DNA of 64,000 nt from Sinotaia quadrata. Lineage: Eukaryota > Mollusca > Gastropoda > Architaenioglossa > Viviparidae. The DNA lies in NCBI GenBank assembly GCA_028829895.1, contig CM054177.1, forward strand, positions 50,286,164 through 50,350,163, read 5' to 3'. The notes below the pieces were generated by a model. It was not told the origin of the DNA, did no database searches, and worked only from the letters and a program-made list of their open reading frames with translations. Below are positions 57,000 to 64,000 of this stretch, piece after piece (positions within the stretch are counted from its first letter, which is position 1; each line of letters begins with the position of its first letter). Both the position numbers and the translations under genes were made by a program.

Positions 57000-58480
57000 A
57001 GCTTGTTGTGTCAGGTAGACACTCATCATGCATGTGTCACCTCTTAAGTGCTGAGTCATCTTTTGTGTGTTCTGCTAGAGACCAAAAATCTTATCTGCAC
57101 TCATCTAGTTTGTGTTAAGTCAGAAAGCTCTTCATCTTGTACCTACTGCTCAATCTTAAGTAACATCGAACACTTGAACCTGTATTTGTTGTATCAGATA
57201 GATCCTTATTTTGCATGTATTGTGCCTTATAAACCAATACCTAGGTGTTAATTTGTTAGATTATATCCTTATTTTGCATGTATTGTGCCAGATAAACCAA
57301 TATCTAGGTGTTAATTTGTTAGATATGTCCTTATTTTGCATGTATTGTGCCATATAAACCAATATCTAAGTGTTAATTTGTTAGATATATCCTTATTTTG
57401 CATGTATTGTGCCATATAAACCAATATCTAAGTGTTAATTTGTTAGATATATCCTTATTTTGCATGTATTGTGCCAGATAAACCAATATCTCTGTGTTAA
57501 TTTATTAGATATATCCTTATTTTGCATGTATTGTGCCAGATAAACCAATATCTCTGTGTTAATTTATTAGATATATCCTTATTTTGCATGTATTGTGCCA
57601 GATAAACCAATATCTCTGTGTTAATTTATTAGATATATCCTTATTTTGCATGTATTGTGCCAGATAAACCAATATCTAAGTGTTAATTTATTAGATAGAT
57701 CCTGGTCGTGCATGTACTGTCAAAGACCTCATCTGATTGAATGTGGTCCTCATGGTATCAGATAGACCTTCACCTAGTAAGCAATGTGACTTTCATCTTA
57801 TATGAGTTGTCAGATCATCCTTCAGTTTATATGTACTGAACTAGACAAGCCTTCAGCTTATACAGACTGTAAGGAATAGATTTTATATATGTATGTATGA
57901 TGCCTGAGATCCTTTTCTTGAATGTACTCTGTCCTTTAGACCCTCATTTTGTAAGTAATTGGTCAGATCGACCCTCAAAATGTAATTACTTTGTCAGAGA
58001 GACCTCAATCTTGTAAATAATTGATCCGATAGACTCATCATGTAATTAATTGTACAAATATTCTCTCATTTTCTAAATAGTTTGTCAGGCAGACCCTCAT
58101 CTTGTAAATAGATTTTCAGATTGACCCTCATCATGCAAATAAATGGTCGGAGAGACTCTCAAAATATAATTATTTTGATAGGCAGACTCTCATCTTGTAA
58201 ATAGGTGATCAGATAGGCCCTCATCTTGTAAATAGGTGATCAGATAGGCCCTCATCTTGTAAATAGGTGATCAGATAGGCCCTCATCTTGTAATAATTTG
58301 TTAGAGAGACACTCATCTTGCACATAACTGGTCAGGTAAATCCTCACATGCTGTGATTAGCATGTAGTACATCCGTACATCCTCGTATTGTTTGTGCACT
58401 GTCAAATACACCTTTATTTTGCAGGTGCTGTGACAGACAGACCCTCATCTTATATATACTGTCAGCAAACCTCGTTTTGT
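57000..58480. repeat. Diverged continuation with a 62-bp higher-order unit
   Basis: From 57225 to 57710 a 62-bp unit (ATCCTTATTTTGCATGTATT ... CCAGATAAACCAATATCT) repeats about eight times almost perfectly. Each half of it resembles the approximately 30-bp AGAGAGACCCTCATCTTGTAAGTA motif. Before and after it (57000-57220, 57710-58480) single diverged 28-32-bp copies with CCCTCATCTTGTAAATA occur. Together with 56390-56870 this forms one repeat complex of about 2 kb. Confidence 0.88.
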
Positions 58481-58674
58481 TTGACTTTTGTCGCACAGAC
58501 CTTCACTCGATATGTGATCTGTCCGAGAAATATGTCTGTCATTACGTACTGTTCAATGCATTTTACGTACACTATGCGATAGTTACCTGTAATGTTCTTG
58601 ATGATTTTGTCCGACTCAGCATATTTTGTTGGAATCTCTCAACCACTCCCCCCCCCTCCAAATTTTGGGTATTT

Positions 58675-58683
58675 CTTTCTCTT

Positions 58684-58762
<79 letters not shown>
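58675..58762. repeat. (CT)n(CA)n compound microsatellite
   Basis: A CT-rich run of about 50 bp passes directly into a (CA)n run of about 35 bp. Confidence 0.98.
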
Positions 58763-58768
<6 letters not shown>

Positions 58769-58992
58769 GTCACTGTCAGTGTAACGTGTACTTTTGTCAA
58801 CATGAAACTTAACACTTATCACTTACTTTGCCGTTGAACTTTTCGTCACACAAAATTTAGAGGCAGCCTGTGCCATCGCACTAAGCACTGACTGGTATCC
58901 TGGTAATGTTCAGTCGTCAGAGAGTTGTGGCTTCCATTACTTCTACCAGCCGACTGTGGACAAGTCTCGGCTGGATGCCGCGCACGACAGAG
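58763..58992. other. Unique GC-richer spacer
   Basis: About 230 bp of complex sequence whose last part (58960-58992) contains the seed of the adjacent 37-bp unit. No gene is supported. Confidence 0.35.
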
Positions 58993-59577
58993 TTGTAGAG
59001 CCAGAGCTCGACAACATTAACAGACAGACTTGTAGAGCCAGAGCTCGACAACATTAACAGACAGACTTGTAGAGCCAGAGCTCGACAACATTAACAGACA
59101 GACTTGTAGAGCCAGAGCTCGACAACATTAACAGACAGACTTGTAGAGCCAGAGCTCGACAACATTAACAGACAGACTTGTAGAGCCAGAGCTCGACAAC
59201 ATTAACAGACAGACTTGTAGAGCCAGAGCTCGACAACATTAACAGACAGACTTGTAGAGCCAGAGCTCGACAACATTAACAGACAGACTTGTAGAGCCAG
59301 AGCTCGACAACATTAACAGACAGACTTGTAGAGCCAGAGCTCGACAACATTAACAGACAGACTTGTAGAGCCAGAGCTCGACAACATTAACAGACAGACT
59401 TGTAGAGCCAGAGCTCGACAACATTAACAGACAGACTTGTAGAGCCAGAGCTCGACAACATTAACAGACAGACTTGTAGAGCCAGAGCTCGACAACATTA
59501 ACAGACAGACTTGTAGAGCCAGAGCTCGACAACATTAACAGACAGACTTGTAGAGCCAGAGCTCGACAACATTAACA
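58993..59577. repeat. Perfect minisatellite, 37-bp unit, 16 copies
   Basis: TTGTAGAGCCAGAGCTCGAC plus AACATTAACAGACAGAC recurs every 37 bp from 58993 to 59548 (15 exact intervals) with no differences that I can find in the interior. The unit contains GAGCTC and is GC-richer than its surroundings. There are no unique spacers between units. Confidence 0.99.
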
Positions 59578-59639
59578 ACAAGCACACAGTTGTTCAGCAT
59601 GCAAACTCGAAAGGCATTAATCATTGTGTATGCGTATAC

Positions 59640-59818
59640 GTTACTGTCTGCATGTGATTGTTTGCTTCCTTACTGGAAAATAGACATGTGATTGTTTGCG
59701 TCCTTACTTGAAAATAGACATGTGATTGTTTGCGTCCTTACTTGAAAATAGACATGTGGTTGTTTGCGTCCTTACTTGAAAATAGACATGTGGTTGTTTG
59801 CGTCCTTACTTAAAACAT
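59640..59818. repeat. Minisatellite, 34-bp unit, 5 copies
   Basis: CATGTGATTGTTTGCGTCCT plus TACTTGAAAATAGA repeats every 34 bp (59651, 59685 and onwards). Confidence 0.96.
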
Positions 59819-59971
59819 ACGTGTTTCAGTTAATTAGTAAACTTTCCTTTATGTGCTCTTGAATATGTATATATGTATGTGTGATACCCAGGTGTGCGTG
59901 TTTTCCAGTGTGTGTGTGAGATACGCTGGTGTGCGCGTGTTCGTGTGTATGTTTGAGATACGTGGGTGTGT

Positions 59972-59973
<2 letters not shown>

Positions 59974-60052
<79 letters not shown>
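59974..60052. repeat. Perfect (TG)n microsatellite
   Basis: An uninterrupted TG run of about 75 bp, preceded by looser GTGTGTTCGTG sequence. Confidence 0.98.
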
Positions 60053-60054
<2 letters not shown>

Positions 60055-60807
60055 TTTACATGGCTAATAAAAGTAAATGGAATTACAAAGCAGTTGACGA
60101 GTATTCTAATCCAATAAATATTTGTTTTAATAAATAAACAACGAAAGCAAATGGGGAAACAAGAAGATAGTCGGTAAAATAAGTAAACATCAAGTATATG
60201 AGACGACTTGGGAAAGTAATGTTTGGTATCTTATAATTATGTCAAACGTGCTTGTGCCAGACAAGTAACTTCATTACCGACATTAGTGTCGCCGGGAACT
60301 CCCTTTTCTTTCAACAGTTTTCAGGTCAACTACAACTACTGATGACATTCATTTCAATAGACCAACTGTTGGGAAGCAGGACTTGTTAGAGACGTGATAA
60401 TTGAGGAAACACGACAGTGCTCGTCAGTCATACAGAATGAAGAATGAGTGCGTGAGAGGAAAAGGAGAGTGAGTGCACATTTCATCCAGAGACAAAGAAT
60501 AAGTGATGACGAATGAACAGTCCGACTGTAGTGATACTCGCCACAACGACGACGTGTATTTCGTCACTGATATGCATTCGCATGCCAAGCATTCTCACTT
60601 CCAAGGATAAATATTATTTCAGCGTATCTATCTAGTGGAAATGTACGAATTTGTGGGTTGATAATAATTAATTATGGACAATTATTCCAGTCGATCTAAC
60701 ATGGTACTCTTCTTTCATGAATTGACAAAATTATCCATTGATCCAGCCAATCAACTGATTTGATTCAGTTATCATTTCATCCAGTTAATTAATTGTTGAA
60801 GAAGTGC
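60053..60807. other. Unique block, no gene supported
   Basis: AT-rich unique DNA with no recognised feature. It leads into dispersed element copy C. Confidence 0.4.
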
Positions 60808-60949
60808 TCTAAACGTTTACAGCGCTCGCATATCCTCCAAGTGAGAAACACGAGTGGTGTCTTCTGGAGAATTATTAATAACATAAATCAAGATTCTCAT
60901 CACTTGTAATTAGTTATGTATGATTAATTAATAGTAATGATCATAACCA
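60808..60949 (+). mobile_element. Dispersed element family 1, copy C (most complete)
   Basis: Positions 60811-60918 match copy A (reverse complement of about 25213-25320) at the same 108-bp length. The following TATGTATGATTAATTAATAG and ATCATAACC sequence matches only copy B, so the family extends beyond what copy A keeps. The inner GAGAAT...ATTCTC words can pair. No coding capacity. Confidence 0.85.
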
Positions 60950-60984
60950 TTAACTAGGTGGCGTTAGCATCACAGATAGATAGA

Positions 60985-61035
60985 TTTCTGGATGGATGGA
61001 TGGATGGATGGATGCAGAGAGAGAGAGAGGATTAA
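60985..61035. repeat. (GGAT)n and (GA)n short microsatellites
   Basis: Five GGAT units are followed by a short GA run. Confidence 0.95.
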
Positions 61036-62084
61036 AAGAGCTGTTATATAATATACAAACATGTAATTTTACTTCTGGAATGTAATAAACTATTATGTCC
61101 TGGAAGATGACTTTAATTTTGAATGCAAACTCGTTTTGTATTCTTTAGCATTATTACGCTTCATGCATAACAGAAACTTTTGTATTTTGACACTTGTCAT
61201 GCACAAGGAAATCAATAAATGGTGAACAATGTTAATACAGATATATTGATCTTTTTAAACATGGGAACATAAGAGCCAAGACAATTTTTGTTGGTTGAGC
61301 ATTACTCACTCCTGACTTTACTGAACACACTCCACAAAACTGCTTGAAAAATTTGGAAACAGTGAGAGTTCATTTCCTGATTCCAACTTATGCTTTTAAC
61401 TTCCATTTAAGAACGCAGCAAACAACTGTTCATACATTATTTGTCAGATATAATCCTTTCGGACTTCGGATGTTCTTGGATTTTATTTTTTATAAACCGG
61501 GACTGGTTTTCTTCGCACGCCATCCTACATGCAGTCCACGAGAATACCGCCCGCCCCATTTTCCAACTCAGGCACTTGTCATACGAGTACCCCACCTGTT
61601 GAGAGTACTTTGTTGCACTGATTTTGTCACCCCTCGGGTACCTCCTACAGTGTCCGATTTCCATATCAAGTCGGTGTCCATTATACTTTCATCGGTCGCT
61701 GGGAAGAGTAAACAGCACAGTATAGGAATATTAAATTGGACATTTTTCATTTTGTGTTCCATTTTACCCCCCTCTTAACATGATAGCGTTTTGTAAAGAG
61801 CTTTGTTTGAGGATGGATGAGGTGTCTTTTTATATTTTTCTTCTTCTGTTAGTGACACTGTTTCTTTTACGTCTTCAAGGGCAACGAATGAATGTATTCG
61901 ACATTGTAAAAATGTCTTTTTCTTCAATTTAAAAATTAGATATTTTAACTAAAAATTAAATTAAAAATGCATCTATTCACTCGCATGGGATGCATTACAC
62001 TTTTTCAAAAATACAATCTCTAACGAAGCCTTTAAAACGCTTATGTTATTTTTTATATGATTACATTAAGAACATTTGTTTCAC
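61036..62084. other. Unique block, no gene supported
   Basis: A plus-strand frame of 144 codons (61344-61778) lies in a GC-richer patch at 61480-61680. Its translation is unrecognised, and minus-strand frames overlap it. Its length is within chance expectation. Confidence 0.35.
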
Positions 62085-62255
62085 TCAGATATTACGATCT
62101 GTTAAAAAGCATGATGAAAGATATTAAACTTGAGACTGTATTTCACAGAAGATATTACGATGTGTTAAAAAGCATGATGAAAAATATTAAATTATGATCT
62201 GTTAAAACATGATGAAAAATATTAAACTTGAGACTGTGTTTCACAGAAGACAGAA
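62085..62255. repeat. Tandem repeat, about 60-bp unit, 2-3 copies
   Basis: GTTAAAAAGCATGATGAAA, GATATTAAACTTGAGACTGT and TTTCACAGAAGA words recur in order. The middle copy is shortened. Confidence 0.88.
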
Positions 62256-62720
62256 TAGCGGAAGTGAGACCGATGGAGAAAAAAGTGTTGAGTGGATTTT
62301 TGTTTTTATTTTAAAAGATAAATGAGAAGGTCAAGAGGATACGGGAGGTGAAAGGAGACATGGATGGAGGGAGTGAGAAAGAAAAGATTAATGGAAAATG
62401 TGAGAAATGGGAGATGCTAATGGAGAGCTAGTAATCGAGATGGATAGAAGAAAGGGCTTGTTAAAGAGAGATGGACAGACGAAAATGCTAGTTAAAGAGA
62501 GATGGACAGATGGACAGACGAAAATACTAGTTAAACAGTAATAGATGAGAAAAATTTGTAAGAATTAAAAGAAGGACGTGCAAAAGAGATAGGTAGAGAT
62601 AATGAATTCTGAAGCAGAGACGGATATAGGTACAAAATTCTAAAAGATAGATGGATGAATGAAAGTCAGAAGACAATGACTAATGTGGGAGAAATAGAAA
62701 GAGGAAGCAGAGAAACCAAA
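62256..62720. repeat. Purine-rich low-complexity region with short repeats
   Basis: A/G-rich sequence. At 62455-62545 AAGAGAGATGGACAGACGAA plus AATGCTAGTTA repeats two to three times. Confidence 0.75.
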
Positions 62721-63859
62721 GGGAGATAATGGGAAATCAATCACTTTATAAACATATGGATAGATGAATTGTAAAGTGAATGAACCAAGGACCAGTTCAA
62801 TGCAAGACAGGAAGACAACACTAAATAAACATAAACACTAGACAAATAAACTAAATCACACACACGTGGTCAGAGTGAGATAACAAAGTGAATCTAGGGG
62901 AGGGCGACAAGTGCTAGCCAAGCACATTTTATGGCGATTTTAAAATGTACAAATGTAGTGTCTTTAAAAATATATCTCCTAGTTCTTCGGCATTTTTTAT
63001 CTCTAGACCAGTGCGTCACTGTTTCTATATCTGCGTCAGTCAGGCCCAAAATACAAGTTATTATTTTTTATTATATTACCTAATCTCATAGGTTATTTCT
63101 TAATTGTTTCAGGGTGATAAAATGTTGTTGTCTAGGACAGAACAACAAAACGTGAATTGGTTTAGTTATCTGTACCGGACATTACCACCTGACATAGCCA
63201 AGGTTACCTGGGGAGAAATGTCAGTGTCTCACGATCCCAGAGGTCGGGCACACTCGTAATGCGGGACATGTGAGTGAATAAATAACATCAACATGACAGA
63301 TATAACCCTCTAGAGCTCTTCGGCTTCAAATGCAAATATAATCTTTTGAAGCCCAAATATGTTTAGTGTTATAGATTTGTGCTGTTTACAATACCTAATC
63401 CTTTAGCATCTCCATAAAGTTGTCGATCCCTAAACGGCATAGTGACAATTATATTATAGCTATTAAAAAATAGATTATATATTTCTGTTAACTCTTTACA
63501 GTTGTGTGCTTTTGACCCTTTTGCTTGACTTGCTGGTATATTGGTTTGCTGGATGATTTACTGGTTATATTTGTATGGTTGGGTGCTTTAGAAAGAACAT
63601 CAAAGGAGTATTGAAAGTTTTGGTTGCAACCTTTCATCACAATTTCAGATTTATAGTTAGCTCATATCTGTGCCTTTTATTTTTCCCTAATCGATTGGAT
63701 ACATAATCCCTCTGGATTATGTAAAGGTATCTTTATTTTTCAAATCCTCTGGATATATATCTCCCCCTTTCTGCACGTGACTTCCAACTCTTTGGAGACT
63801 GACCGATATTTATTATTCATTGGTGACGGCGAAATTAGTAGTTTGGGAAATGTTTCGTT
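62721..63859. other. Unique AT-rich block, no gene supported
   Basis: No array or coding sequence is recognised. A minus-strand frame of 79 codons (63740-63979) runs into the terminal repeat and is unrecognised. Confidence 0.4.
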
Positions 63860-64000
63860 GTGAAAAGAGCAGTGGTGACAGGGGAAAGACTTGTTCATAG
63901 TGTTCGGTGTTGCTTGACTGAGCAGTGGTGAAATAAGAAAGAGTTGCTTTATTGGTTTAGGTGTTGCTTGACTGGACATTTATGAAATTGGTGCTTTGTT
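63860..64000. repeat. Repeat cut by the window end, about 50-bp unit
   Basis: GAGCAGTGGTGA and GGTGTTGCTTGACTG words recur at about 50-bp spacing up to the end of the window. The array may continue outside. Confidence 0.7.

Noticed and set aside
58993..59577. CRISPR-like array of regularly spaced repeats
   Set aside because: Units are contiguous and identical with no unique spacers, no leader and no cas genes. The window is eukaryotic in character. It is a minisatellite.
61344..61778. 144-codon frame as a gene
   Set aside because: The translation is unrecognised, minus-strand frames overlap it and its length is compatible with chance.
1..64000. Retrotransposon coding remnants (reverse transcriptase, integrase) or viral insertions
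   Set aside because: No catalytic motif or recognisable domain was found in any open frame on either strand by eye. A profile search would be needed to exclude very decayed pieces.

Overview
The window looks like intergenic or intronic DNA from a eukaryote, most likely an invertebrate animal. Its pervasive minisatellites and long CA/TG, GATA and GAAA microsatellites would suit a mollusc-like genome, but I recognise no taxon-diagnostic gene, so the taxon is only a guess. The DNA is AT-rich (roughly mid-30s % GC by eye). I see no convincing complete protein gene, no tRNA or rRNA gene, no operon-like packing and no bacterial signals. The longest open frames either lie inside tandem arrays whose units happen to lack stop codons, or are of a length expected by chance in 64 kb.

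Layout. The dominant content is a patchwork of about 60 independent tandem arrays with units of about 16-79 bp (often 25-62 bp). Each has its own unit sequence and is separated from the next by a few hundred bp to about 2 kb of AT-rich unique DNA. Dense blocks lie at 5.1-10.9 kb, 11.1-12.1 kb, 13.5-18.4 kb, 22.3-23.6 kb, 29.8-36.1 kb, 37.1-37.6 kb, 40.2-43.1 kb, 45.7-50.7 kb, 51.1-54.6 kb and 56.4-59.8 kb. Some arrays are virtually perfect (59 bp at 6.3-6.7 kb, 42 bp at 22.7-23.1 kb, 37 bp at 59.0-59.6 kb), which points to recent expansion. Others are badly eroded. Longer unique stretches lie at 2.9-4.6, 12.1-13.5, 18.8-20.2, 23.6-25.0, 25.3-27.6, 36.1-37.1, 38.3-39.4, 54.6-55.9, 60.1-62.1 and 62.7-63.9 kb.

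Two dispersed repeat families can be recognised inside the window. Family 1 is a compact element of about 108-140 bp with three copies (25.2 kb minus; 53.9 and 60.8 kb plus). Family 2 is a longer AT-rich element (about 0.25 to more than 1 kb) with copies at 31.0-32.6, 37.8-38.0 and 44.05-45.06 kb, one of which carries its own 28-bp array. A GC-richer block of about 440 bp interrupts a 25-bp array at 40.3-40.8 kb.

A few short non-repetitive frames resemble pieces of known domains (an EF-hand-like segment near 21.75 kb and an RCC1-like motif near 42.4 kb). They are reported as weak candidates for exons or gene remnants, not as genes. There is no set of genes here whose joint function could be described. 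Array boundaries, unit lengths and copy counts were worked out by hand; long units were checked by coordinate differences, and boundaries of eroded arrays are uncertain by tens of bases.
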